This document shows positions 11,758 through 23,625 of a DNA stretch of 64,000 nt, in pieces. The notes under the pieces are model-generated. The model was not told the DNA's origin and did not search any database. It saw nothing but the letters and a program-made list of their open reading frames with translations. Position 1 is the stretch's first letter, and every line of letters begins with the position of its first letter. The DNA lies in contig NW_022098036.1 in NCBI RefSeq assembly GCF_002288925.2, forward strand, positions 40,393,146 to 40,457,145. Direction: 5' to 3'. Position numbers and translations under genes: made by a program. The DNA is from Delphinapterus leucas. Lineage: Eukaryota; Chordata; Mammalia; Artiodactyla; Monodontidae.

Positions 11758-11915
11758 TAGGAAGAAAGAAAGAAAGAAGGGAAGGAAGGAAGGAAGGAAG
11801 GAGGGAAGGAAGGAAGAAAGAAAGAAAGAAGAAAAGGAGGAAAGAAGGAGAGAAGGAAAGAAAGGAGGGAGGAAGGAAGGAGAGAAGGAAGGAAAAAAGA
11901 AAGAAAGAAAGAAGA
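11758..11915 (+). repeat. (GAAA)n/(GGAA)n polypurine microsatellite
   Basis: About 160 bp of almost pure purine on the plus strand, made of gaaa, ggaa and ggga words, inside the L1 5' UTR. The L1 sense strand is therefore polypyrimidine here. Confidence 0.9.
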
Positions 11916-12610
11916 TACAGTCAAATAAAATAAAGTATAATAAAGTTACTAAATTAAAAAATAATTATTTAGAATAAAAAAAAGGTGACAGAACCTTAGG
12001 ACAAATGGTGGAAGCAAAGCTATACAGACAAAATCTTACACAGAAGCATACACATACACCCTCACAAAAAGAGGTAATGGGGAAAAATCATAAATCTTGC
12101 TCTCAAAGTCCACCTCCTCAATTTGGGATGATTCGTTTTCTATTCATATATTCCACAGATGCAGGGTACATCAAGTTGATTGTGGAGCTTTAATCCGCTG
12201 CTTCTGAGGCTGCTGGGAGAGATTTCCCTTTCTCTTCTTTGTTCTCACAGCTCACAGGGGCTCAGCTTTGGATTTGGCCCCGTCTCTGCGTGTAGGTCTT
12301 TGGAGGGCGTCTGTTTTTTGCTCAGACAGGACGGGGTTAAAGGAGCCGCTGATTCGGGGCCTCTGGCTCACTCAGGCCGGGGGGAGGGAGGGGTGCGGAG
12401 TGTGGGGCGAGCCTGCGGTGGCAGAGGCTGCCGTGACGTTGCACCAGCCTGAGGCCCGCCGTGTGTTCTCCCGGGTAAGTTGTCCCTGGATCCCGGGAAC
12501 CTGGCAGTGGCGGGCTGCACAGGCTCCCCGGAAGAGGGGTGTGGATAGTGACCTGTGCTCGCACACAGGCCCCTTGGTGGCGGCAGCAGCAGCCTTAGCG
12601 TCTCCCGCCC

Positions 12611-12696
12611 GTCTCTGGGGTCCGTGCTTTTAGCCGCGGCTCGCGCCAGTCTCTGGAGTCCACGCTTTTAGCCGCGGCTCGCGCCCGTCTCTGGAG
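12611..12696 (-). repeat. 38-bp tandem repeat in L1 5' UTR (2.3 copies)
   Basis: Units start at 12611, 12649 and 12687 with gtctctgg(g/a)g; the body includes cttttagccgcggctcgcgc. The third copy is partial. It is CpG-dense and may be a small promoter-monomer-like array. Confidence 0.85.
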
Positions 12697-13332
12697 TTCC
12701 TTTAAGCAGGGCTCTTAAATCCCTCTCCTCGCGCACCAGGAAACAAAGAGGGAAGAAAAAGTCTCTTGCCTCTTCGGCAGCTCCAGACCTTTTCCCGGAC
12801 TCCCTCCCGGCTAACCGTGGCGCACAAACCCCCTGCAGGCTGTGTTCACGCAGCCAACCCCAGTCCTCTCCCTGTGCTCCGACCGAAGCCCGAGCCTCAG
12901 CTCCCAGCGCCGCCCGCTCCGGCGGGGGAGCAGACAAGCCTCTCGGGCTGGTGAGTGCCGGTTGGCACTGATCCTCTATGCGGGAATCTCCCCGCTTTGC
13001 CCTCCGCACCCGTCGCTGTGCACTCCTCCGCGGTCCCGAAGCTCCCCCCTCCGCCTCCCGCAGTCTCCGCCCGCGAAGGGGCTTCCTAGTGTGTGGAAAC
13101 CTTTCCTTCTTCACAGCTCTCTCCCACTGGTGCAGGTCCCGTCCCTATTCTTTTGTCTCTGTTTTTTCTTTTTTCTTTTGCCCTACCCAGGTACGTGGGG
13201 AGTTTCTTGCCTTTTGGGAGGTCTGAGGTCTTCTGCCAGCATTCAGTAGGTGATCTGTAGGAGTTGCTCCACGTGTAGATGTATTTCTGGTGTATCTGTG
13301 GGGAGGAAGGTGATCTCTGTGTCTTACTCTTT

Positions 13333-13341
13333 CGCCATCTT
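13333..13341 (-). promoter_or_regulatory. YY1-type motif at L1 5' end
   Basis: The minus strand reads AAGATGGCG, beginning 12 bases inside the element end fixed by the TSD. In human L1 the corresponding CAAGATGGC near +12 binds YY1 and sets the transcription start. Function here is inferred from motif and position. Confidence 0.75.
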
Positions 13342-13353
13342 CCCCTCTGCCCC

Positions 13354-13366
13354 GGTGGTTAAGTTT
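13354..13366 (+). repeat. Right TSD of the full-length L1
   Basis: An exact copy of ggtggttaagttt at 5856-5868. No mismatch after 13 bp suggests the insertion is not ancient. Confidence 0.95.
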
Positions 13367-16300
13367 AAATTGATGTTTTATAAAGTGAACCATTGAGTTG
13401 TATTTCCAATAATAGAATATTTTTACAAAGTGAGTTGTCACACCTTGCTTTTCTTTGTGTCTAAATGATCATGAAAATTAAAAAATAGTTTAGTATGCCA
13501 AATATTCTGCTACATAATCTTCATTATTTTTTTCCCCAAACTCTGTTGAGTTTTCTTATTATGTGTGACAAACTCATGCAGCATTGTAGTGGCCACAGGA
13601 CTTTTTCTTTTGAATATAGAAAAAGCTCAGTGATGGTTTCTTGACTGAAATAATAGGAAAAGCTTTATGAAGAGCATCTATGACTACAATTTTGTTCATA
13701 ATAACAATGATGATGATCATTAATATTAGAGGTTGTCTTGTCTTATTTCCAGACTTTATAATATACTTCTAACAACTGAGATCACTTCACTTTTCAGAAT
13801 AGTTCCGCCAAGTTTCTAGAACCATTAGCTTCAAGACATTTAAGAAGAATTTAGTAATGTGGGATTTGGCTTTAAATCCTCTGGTGTCCATTTTGTATCA
13901 TAGTTCTGGAGTCCTGTATTATTCTATTTGTTTTCACTTCAACTGAAAGCCAATCTAGTGAACTAAGAATTGAGAACCCTGCCTTGTCCTCTTCAGGTTA
14001 TTTTGTAGGAATAGAGCCCATTCTTGAACTTCAGTGTAACAGCTGGACCACTGTCACTTGCTGAGTCAATATTTTATGTCTACATTACTAGATACTTGAA
14101 TCTCTAAATAAGATGTTTTCTTAAATTTTTCATGGCCCCGTATAAGACTCTCCCATCAGGTTCTTTTTAAGATTCTCTCAGGCCGAATATTTATCTGTCG
14201 TAATAGCCGTAGAATACTATGTTCTTCTTGACTGGGCAGACGATCTTGAATTATGCCTGAACTTGTTAGCTCAGGGCATGACCTTCCCAGGGAGTGAATT
14301 TAATTTCAGATTTTTGTACCAGCTAATCTGTCCTTTTCAACTGTTAAGTAGAGAGTTATGACTGATTCTATCCTGAGACAACTTCCTCAATCCCAAAATA
14401 ATTTGGGCCTGGATTAAGTTTACTAGTCATCCATGTCTAGCCAGATTTCTGTCATAATTCCTGAGTCTCCTACCTAGAACTTAAAGCTGTCTAGCTAGTT
14501 CCTGAGTATAAACTTTGAAGAAGCTGACCATTTGCTAACCAGCATTGCACATCACAGTCTGAAACATCTGCCCTTGAAATAGCTTCCATTTTGCATCAAC
14601 AGTGCTATTATTCGTAGGTTTTCACAGTCTTAGCTATCTGGATCTTATGTGAATCTCTCCTTTATTCCTCTCAAGTCATCTATGGAGTTCTTTCTAGGAG
14701 CCGTTATCTACCCTGAGGTTCTAGCTCCTCCACTTTGAAAAGTAGGCATTACTTAAGTACTACCTAAATCCAGTAACCCATTGACTACACTGTCTTACTG
14801 TCAGCTTCTGCAGTGTCTCATAAATATTCTATCCATTGTCTAGAAATATCCATATAGCAAAAGAGCTGGAAGGCTCTTGCAAATCTCCCAGTTCATAGCT
14901 ATGAAGCTATCAGTGTAAACACAAATCTCTACATAAATCCCGAATATTCATGCCCTGTTGCTTTGTGTGTGGGAGCGAGTGAGGGGTGTGCAGCAGAGGT
15001 GTAGTAGCTGTAAAGAAGAGGAAAGGGGGTTCTACATTTTCTACTTTTTCTCCTTCCCACTTCCTCACTTTCCTCATTAATACTTGATATTAAGTATTAA
15101 TACTTAGCCATCTTAACGCTGCCACTTAGCCACTGGGATGAGGAGCCTGGAAAAAGATTGTGTCTAACACTGGAATAGTTGATCCTCAGTATGAGGAAGA
15201 GAGGTGAATTTTCCATGAAAAGCTTCATTGTATCTAACAGGTACAGCAGTATAATTACTGAAGCAATGAGAGGATGGCACAGACAGCAACTCTGGGCAGC
15301 TGCTAATTTTGAAATGTGTGAGTATCATTTTTCGCTTTGTACTATCACTCACCAAATCATTTGCCAGTTGATGGGAAGACAAAAATTGCCGTGGGCTCAT
15401 ATAGCCTTAAGACCAAAATAAAACAGAGAGAGTCAAGATCACTGAGTATAGCTATGAAAGGATTTTATAACATTATGGTAACCCCAAAACATTAAGACTG
15501 AACTTATATGTAGTTATTAGTTCAATCCAGGAAACTATTTCTTAAAGGATGACGTATTTTTTCATTTTCTTAAATATTAAAAATGATAATGGGTCAAGGA
15601 CAGTAGAGTTACTCTGCTATCAGTGGGGCAAAGGGTCAGAGATTTGGTTGGGGCCTACACACGGGGTGGGAGGGGTTAATAGATTTCCAACCTCATTTAT
15701 CTTCCCAGTAGTCATAACTATAGAATTTGGAGTTGGGCACATATAGGTGGCTATAGCTGGAGACTGTAGCTTAATTTCATGGATTTGGTGAACTGGTGGG
15801 CTCAAACACCACTGAATAATTTGAACATATTTGAGAAACACTCTAGGAGATATGTGCATTCAGCTACATCAGGCTTTTATTGTGCTTAATTCCCAAAATA
15901 ATAGTTTTTGAGAACTGAAAGGGATCAGTCATATTAATGAAAGGAGAATAGTATATTAATTATGGCAACTAAATAACTATTAAGTTGTATTCTGTGTTAT
16001 CTTAGAAAGCCTTAGGTAAAAAAGTCCTAAATAAGACTACTTATCTTCATCTCAACATGCAGACATGAAAGATTCTTTTTGATAATCTAGAAAGCCATTC
16101 AAGTATTGGTTATTTTAGTAGTTGTTACAAACTTCCATCTGGTGAAACAGCAGCCCCAAATAAACAGATGTTTTGAATTTTTCATCAGGGAATAATGGTC
16201 TTAATACACATTTCACGGATGCTGGGCAAGGTGCAAGTGCATCCTAGGCTGGATTCTCTCATGTCCATCTGCTGGGCTGGCTGGTTGCCTGCTCAGGAGT

Positions 16301-19300
16301 TGCTCAAATCTTTGCCATGTGGCATAGTTTTCAACTTTGGATCATTTACATGGATAGCCTGAATTTGAATCAAAGTGTACATCATACAAATATGGGGCCA
16401 TTTTCCATCATGTGATTTTTTTTCATCCTTTATTCTAACTTAGATTCTATGGCTATGTTTTTCTTTATGTATGCTTTTCTTCCCATTCAAAAACATGATC
16501 AAGCAAACTTTTGAATTTAGTATCTATAAACATATTGTTAATAAATTAATAGATAACCTATTTATTTGGAGGTTATTACTTTCAATTAGAAAGACATTCT
16601 CAGAAACTACGTCTATGAAATTGACCAGCCTACCAACAAGCAGCCCATACAGTAATAACTTCTGTTCCAGATATCATTAATTTAACATTACCAAAAATTT
16701 TTAACATGTTAATTTAATAGGAAATAGTATCTCTGAAGTGCCAAGAAAGACAATTGTTGAAAAGCTCATGAATTTGTCTCAGAGCTTATAAGTTTGGGAA
16801 ATACCCTAAGACTTTCATTATGAATCTAATTATTTAAGACACAGTTTGAAGAGGCTTGATTATCTGGTTTTCATTCCAAAATAGATTATAACCAACAAAT
16901 TAGAAACACAGAATGGAGGTAGAGCAGGTGAATTGCTATTTGCTCTTTAGTGTTAAGCACAGAAACTGTGGCAAGGATGTCAGGGGGGACTGGAGGCAGA
17001 TGGATCAGCCAAGTGAGTGAATCTTCCTAGACCTGTCCAGTGTCACTGCTGCTGGCTGGTGGTCTAAACAGCTATATTATGCTTCTGACCATCTAATGAA
17101 CATATTTGGTAGCCTTTCTTCTCAGGCTAATATGGGGGTAGCTAAAATTTTGAAAATAATTGCAAATCATAAATGGGAAAGAAAAAAACAACTCAAGAAC
17201 CAAGGCTTTATTTTTACAATGGAAGTACAAATTATAGTTGTGATGGTTTTAAACTAAACTTTAATACAGCCTTAGTTATTCGGAATTCTTAGTGGATAAA
17301 ATATTCTTTTACATTTTATCTTCCGGTGAGTTGAGGTCTTTCTAGTCAGAAACTCTCATGTTTTAAATGTTACAAAATTTTATTAGCCTACTTTTAACCT
17401 TAATAAGAGTAACAAGGTGAAGATAAGAAAAACATTGTTTAATTTTGGAGGAGATTATTGTGCCTTTAGGCTCTCAGTTTAAATATCAATTCTCATTATG
17501 GTGTTCTGTAGATAGACAAGGTCTGTGTGGTTCATTTTCGCCTGGACTAAACCTTGTATGGTTCATATTATTGCTAGATTTTAAATGTGCTTTGTAGAAA
17601 TATTTTTCTTTCTTTGTAAACTTTTGATGACACAATTTGACGTTCTATTTACCTGAATTCTGATTAACTTAGGTGTCACTGAATTTTTCTTAAAAATGTT
17701 TTTAAAGGTCCTAAATTTAAAGAGAAAAATAACTTTTTTTAACCTTTCAAAAGATTTTTAAAGTACTAGAGTATTGCCATTCTGCTTGAATGATCTTAAA
17801 TAAGTGTTAATGTACAAAATAGAAAATTATCAAGTTTATAGGCTTTGAAGGGCCATATAAGATTTAGTCTAGTAAGAAACTAAGCAATTTTAATATAGTA
17901 ATAATTGAGATTGTAGTGTTAAGGAAAACTATTTCATTAGAATTCTTGTAACAGTGCTTTTTTAGAATTTTATTTTAAGGCAAGTTCATTAGGTATTTTA
18001 ATAATGATGGTATGTTATATGTTTAACAAGATATTTGACAATTCCTTGTGACATTTGCTGAGAAAATTGTGTTAGTAAAAAAGAATATTATATACATTAA
18101 AAAATTTTTGCCTCTAAGTAACTTAGATACTTTTCTATATAGGAAACTAATTTACTACTGAAATAAATGTACATGCTATAATATATATAGAATATTTGGT
18201 TCTGGATGGGCAATTAGATCTTAAAGTATAATGGAAGAATTTTCAAGAGAAAAAGCAACAGTGGGGCTCTTAAAGGTGAATAAATTATATAAGTTAATGG
18301 AACAAATTACATAGAGAGAAAAAATTTGGATTTGAATTATTTTATATTCCATCTTCCCTTCTATTGGTAGAAGCACATCCACCTCAGAATAATGAATTTT
18401 CTCTTTTAAGCAATAAATTCCCAATCCCCACTGTGTCAATAATTCCAATTCCCATTATGAGTCCACCTGTTCTACAAATTGTGAATCATGTCTCTGACCA
18501 TTATTTGTTCCTCAGTAGATATATAAAAATCCATTTTCATTGTTCTTTCTAAAAATAACTTAGTAGTTAAACTCCATTATTGTGTAACCCCTCAACATTT
18601 TCTTAACTCACCTAAAAATTCTAGCTTTAGTCTCTATTATTTTTCATGAATGCGATTATTATCCTCTCACTTGCTTTTCCATACTGTAATTTGCTTCTCC
18701 ACATCTCACTTTGGTTGCTAAGTTAGAACTGGATGCAGGTTTCCATTGCTGATAAAAGGTCATTTTATTATTTACTTGGACTCCCAGATATTATTTTTCT
18801 GTGTGTGTAGGCAATAAGCTTGAAATTTATGTAGATAGCTTTTCCTCAGACCAATGGTTAGGAATGAAAAAAGAGAGGGTCATTGTGTAAATATTAGTTT
18901 TTAGTAGAAAACCATAAGAGACAAAGAACATGATAAATGAATGGATGTAACTTCCTTAAGTTTGAATTCATTTTTAAAACTAACGTTTTCCAAGACATTC
19001 TTTGAATACAGTAACAAAGAAAAAACAAACCTCAAGAGAAACATTCAAGCTTTCACTGAGAACATCAAGCGCTTGTTTGTTGTAGAGGGGAGTATGTGGA
19101 TAAATTTCTTTCATTCACATCATGAGCAGCTAATGATTATAAAAGATTAACTTTCTTTGCTTAAGACACATGCCAGCAATGATACATTTATGATGGAATA
19201 AAATTTATTTTGTTTTAATCCTTGATTTAGTTTGGTTTAGTTTGAGATTGGTAGGTGAATAAGCATTCATCTGTAAGCATATATAGTCCTGTAACATTCA

Positions 19301-19925
19301 TTAAATAACCAGAAGAATGAGGCATTGAAAGTCTATATATGTAACAATCCTCTCTAAAGTTATGTATTTTACGTTAAGTATTTTACTCAAGTAACTACAA
19401 ATGTTCACTCATAAGACGCTATTTAAATGGTAGTGTGAGTTCTGATGCTCAATTTTTTTTTTATTCCAGTCACACTGCTCGACAACATTGATATATGACA
19501 GGTCTGCCATACTCAATAAAACCATAGCTGGACAATTTTTTATTTCAACCAAGCAGTTGTATGAGTTTCAGATCTCTTGTCTTCCATCACGCCAGGGAAC
19601 TGATTGCTTATAATCAATACAAATCACAAGAGGAATAAGAAACACTGTATTCTTATGTCATGTTCAACCTCAAAGAAGTCATACATAATATTTTTGTTTG
19701 TTTGTTCGCGCCAAATGCAAAGGTATAATCATGAGATTATATATGGAGTAGTAGCATTGACAGACCTGTTAGTGCTGATGGGCCTGGAGTAGTGTTAGGT
19801 CTAGATTAGCAATATATGAAGGTTTTACCAATAGAGGCTCAGAGTTACGATGCTCTTTAGAATAAGTATAGCTCCTTACATTATAAGGCGTAAAACATTT
19901 CAAAAAATTTTAACTCTTTCATTAA
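13367..19925. other. 6.5 kb with no gene or repeat recognised
   Basis: Single-copy-looking sequence. ORFs here are all short (under 85 codons), show no motif and overlap on both strands. I see no splice-bounded coding block, tRNA, snRNA or clear SINE/LINE. Very old, diverged repeats could be hidden here. It is the largest such stretch in the window. Confidence 0.45.
15077..15100. repeat. Short perfect inverted repeat
   Basis: Nine-base arms ttaatactt / aagtattaa around a 6-base loop (gatatt). AT-rich; no promoter context. Confidence 0.6.
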
Positions 19926-22841
19926 AATTTTGCCTCATGATTGTGCATACACTGGCTTGTGCCTGAGGCAGGGTAGAGAAATTCTGCTCCAGCAGCTACT
20001 GGGTTTCCCATGACCATCTTGCCATGCACCGCAGCCCAAGCTAAGTGAACATTCCAGCCCTGCTCAGTCCGCACCACAGCATGACACTGGATCTGGGGTG
20101 GTCAGGACTGGAGAAAAGACTCAACTATGGGCTGCATCTGAGTGGAGCCACAGATGCCTACAAAGGAAGCACATCAGACCTCTGTATGTGGGCAAGCCCC
20201 ATTTACTTCAGTACTCCCCTCTTCTGGGGCAAAGATCCTGGTGCAGGGAAAGGGAAAAACTCATGTAAAAAGGATAGAACCAGCTGGAGCCCAACCCTCA
20301 GGGCTTTTTCTCCAGCAACTTGGGATCACAGCCCACCCCTGTCAAGGTGGTGACAGCCACTGAGCAGAGAGGAAGTTCTGCCTCACACCCAGGGCCAGCT
20401 CTAACCTCTCCATCTACAACCCCATGAACCCAAAGAATCTGCAGTATGCTGCCTACAAGAAACTCACTCCCAGGTGAAAGACACACACGGACTGAAAGTG
20501 AAGGGATGGAAAAGGATATTTCATGCAAATGGAAATGACAAGAAAGCGGGGGTAGGCAATACTCATATCAGACAAAATGGACTTTAAAACAAGGGCCATG
20601 AAGATAGACAAAAAATGACATTATGTAATGATAAAGGTATCAATGCAAGAAGAGTATATTATACTCACTGACATATACCCATTCAATACAGGAGCACCTA
20701 AATATATAAAGCAAATACTGACAGACTAAAAGGAGAAATTGACAATAATACAGTAATAGTAGGGGACTTTAACACCCCACTTATATCAATGGACAGATTA
20801 TCGAGACAGAAAATTAATAAGGTAACAATGATCTTAAGTGACACAATAGGCCATTTATATTTAATAGGTATCAACAGGACAATACAGTCAAAAACAGCAG
20901 AATACACATTCTTTTCAAGTGCATGTGGAATGTTCTCCAAGATAAATAATGTGCTAGGCCAAAAAACAGTCTCAATGAGTTTAAGAGGATACAAATTGTA
21001 TCAAGAATTTTTTCCAGCCACAATGGCATAAAACTAAAACTCAACTACAGAAAGAAAAATGTGAAAAGAATGAAGATATGGAGACCAAATGACATGCTAC
21101 TAAATAACAATGAGTCAAAGAAGAAATCAAAGAGAAAGTCAGAAAATATCTCAAGACAAAAGAAAATGGAAACACAACACTCCAAAATCTATGGATGTAG
21201 CAAAAGCAGTTCAAAGAGAGAAGTTTACAGCAATACAGGCCTTCCCCAAGAAATAAGAAAAACCTCAAATAACTTAATCTCCCACCTAAAAGAATTAGAA
21301 AAAGAACAAATAAAGCCTAAAGTCAGCAAAAGAAAGGAAATAATAAAGATCAGAGAGGAAATAAATAAAATAGAAATAAAAAACAATAGAAAAGATCAAT
21401 GAAATCAAGAACTAGTTTTTAAAAAAGCTAAACAAAATTGATAAGCCAGGCTCATCAAGAAGAAAAAAGAGAGGACCCAAATAAACAAAATAAGAAATGA
21501 AAGAGGAGAAATAACAACTGATAACCACAGAGATACAAAAAAATCATAAAATAATACTACAGTTATATGTGAACAAATTGGACAACCTAGAAGAAATGGA
21601 TAAGTTTCTAAAAACATACAGCCTGAATCAAGAAGAAATAGGCAATTTGAACAGACCTATCACTAGTAGTGAAATTGAAGTTATAATTTAAAAAATCCCA
21701 TCAGACGAAAGCCTGGACCAGATGGCTTCATGGGGGAATTCTACCAAACATATAGAGGAGAACTAATATCTACCCTTCTCAAAATATTCCCAAAAATCAA
21801 AGAGGGTGGAACACTCCCAAATTCATTCGGTGAGGCCACCATTACCCTGATGTCAAAACCAGACAAAGACAGAACAGAAAAAGAAAATTACAGGCCAACA
21901 TCCTTGAAGAATATAGGTGCAAAAACCCTCAACAAAATATTAGTGAACTGAATCCAACAATACATAAAAAGCACCATATACCATGATCAACTTGGATGTA
22001 TCCTAGGGTCACAAGAATGGTTCATCAGTCACAAATCAATCAGTGTGATACACAACATTGACAAAAGGAAGGATAAAAGTCACATCATCCTCTCAATAGA
22101 CACAGAAAAAGCATTTGACAAAGTTCAGCATCCATTCATGATAAAAACTCTCATCAAAGTGGGTATAGCAGGAACATATCTCAAATAAAAAGGCCATTTA
22201 TGACAAACCCACAGCCAAAATCATATTCAATGGTAAAAAGCTGAAAGCCTTTTCTTTAAATTCAGGAACAAGAGAAGGATGTCCACTCTCCCACTTCTAT
22301 CTATCATAGTGTTGGAAGTCCTAGCCACAGCAATCAGATAAGAAAAAGAAATAAAAGGCATCCAAATTGGAAGGGAAGAGGTAAAACTGTCACTATTTGT
22401 AGATGACATGATACATTATACAGAAAACCCTAAAGTCTCCACCTGAAAACAATTAGAACCAATAAATTAATTCAGCAAAGTTGTAGCATACATGATTAAT
22501 ACAGAAATCCATTGCATTTCTATACACTAACAATGAAGTATCAGAAAGAGAAAGTAAGAAAAAAATCTCCTTTAAAATCTCATCAAAAAGAATAAAATAC
22601 ATAGTAATAAGCTTAAGCAAAGAGGTAAAAGAACTATACTCTGAAAACTTTAAAACACTGATGAAGGAACTTGAGGATAATACAAATAAATGGAAATGTA
22701 TCTCCTGCTCTTGGATAGAAAGAATTAATACTGTTAAAATGGCCATACTGCCCAAAGCAATCTACAGGTTTAATGCAACCCCTATCAAAATACCCATGAC
22801 ATTTTTCACACAATGAGGATAAATAATCCTAAAATTCGAAG

Positions 22842-22939
22842 ATCTCAAATTGACTAAGCTGTCTTGAGTAAAAAGAACAATGCTGGAGGTATCTCAAATT
22901 GCTTAAGTTGTCTTGAGTAAAAAGAACAATGCTGGAGGT
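22842..22939 (+). repeat. 49-bp tandem duplication within L1 ORF2
   Basis: Copies 22842-22890 and 22891-22939 differ at three positions, all near the start (gactaagct versus gcttaagtt), and share ctgtcttgag-like and aaaaagaacaatgctggagg sequence. It is a local slippage or unequal-exchange event after L1 insertion. Confidence 0.9.
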
Positions 22940-23141
22940 ATCACCCACCCTGGCTTCAGACTATACTATAAAGCTACAGTAATCAAAACAACATGTTCTT
23001 GGCACAAAAACAGACAGGTCATTGAAACAGAATAGAAAGTCCAGAAATAAACCCATGCACGTAAGGTCAATTAATCTATGACAAAGGAGACAATAATATA
23101 CAATGGAAAAAAGACAGTCTCTTCAAAAATTGGTGCTGGGA

Positions 23142-23362
23142 CTAGCAGATACAGTCTATCATATATAGAATGTATAGACAACAAGGTCTTATTGTATAGC
23201 ACAGGAAACTATTCAATATTCTGTAATAAACCATAATGGAAAAGACTATGAAAAAGAATATATATATACATATATATATATGTATATATATAACTGAATC
23301 ACTTTGCTGTACACCAGAAACTAACACAACGTTGTAAATCAGCTATACTTCAATAAAAACAA
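23142..23362 (+). mobile_element. Short L1 3' end nested in the old L1
   Basis: It contains a terminal 3' UTR segment (aaccataatggaaaagac near 23229, ctgaatcactttgctgtaca near 23294) and ends in caataaaaacaa. It is bounded by gtgctggga at 23133-23141 and 23363-23371. The host L1 reading resumes without loss beyond the second copy. Confidence 0.88.
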
Positions 23363-23625
23363 GTGCTGGGAAAATTGGACAGCTACATGTAAAACTATTA
23401 GATCAGAACAGTACATCACACTATATGCTAAAATAAACTCAAAATGGATTAAAACCTATATGTAAAACCTGAAACCATAAAACTCCTAGATGAAAACATA
23501 AGCAGAACACTCTTTGACATAAGTCATAGCAATATTTTTCTGGATCTGTCATCTAAGGCAAAAGAAATAAAAGCAAAAATAAACAAATGGGACCTAAGTA
23601 AAACTAAAAGCTTTAGTAATAGGAA

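Larger units (their letters stand above)
5869..13353 (-). mobile_element. Full-length L1 retrotransposon (cetacean type)
   Basis: From its 5' end (right side) leftwards it has: a ~2.1 kb 5' UTR at 11214-13353 beginning with a YY1-like AAGATGGCG; ORF1 at 10320-11213; a 58-bp spacer; ORF2 at 6246-10261; and a ~0.36 kb 3' UTR with a G-rich tract (on the plus strand ccttccccctcccc near 6153-6166), an AATAAA near 5894-5899, and a poly(A) seen as T-run 5869-5888. A perfect 13-bp TSD brackets it. Without the nested SINE and its duplication it is about 7.28 kb, close to a complete mammalian L1. ORF1 is open but ORF2 is broken, so it cannot move itself. It is the most complete element in the window. 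Confidence 0.96.
11214..13353 (-). promoter_or_regulatory. L1 5' UTR / internal promoter, CpG-rich
   Basis: This is the ~2.1 kb untranslated leader upstream of ORF1. The outer ~1.1 kb (about 12290-13350) is strikingly GC- and CpG-rich compared with the AT-rich surroundings. It contains a GA microsatellite (11758-11915) and a 38-bp tandem repeat (12611-12696). L1 leaders act as internal RNA polymerase II promoters, often with antisense activity. Open frames across this stretch on both strands reflect GC richness and are not genes. Confidence 0.85.
19926..23625 (+). mobile_element. Old L1 shell: 5' UTR-like part plus decayed ORF2
   Basis: About 19930-20440 resembles an L1 leader (ctgaggcagggtagagaaat near 19962). 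From about 20440 it becomes ORF2: the endonuclease side (caagaaactcactcccaggt, ggggactttaacacccca near 20762), then the RT with degenerate motifs (agaaaaagcatttgacaaag near 22106, ttgtagatgacatgat near 22398), ending abruptly near 23625 before the C-terminus. ORF1 is missing and stops and frameshifts are throughout. It carries a 49-bp tandem duplication (22842-22939) and a nested L1 3' end (23142-23362). Confidence 0.88.

Noticed and set aside
12180..13441. GC- and CpG-rich block with several overlapping ORFs, looking like a CpG island and first exon
   Set aside because: It is the 5' UTR of the minus-strand L1, bounded by that element's TSD. The ORFs are on both strands and not conserved-looking.
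23254..23300. Palindromic TATA-rich tract as a possible promoter or origin
   Set aside because: It is a microsatellite inside an L1 3' UTR; no other supporting signal.
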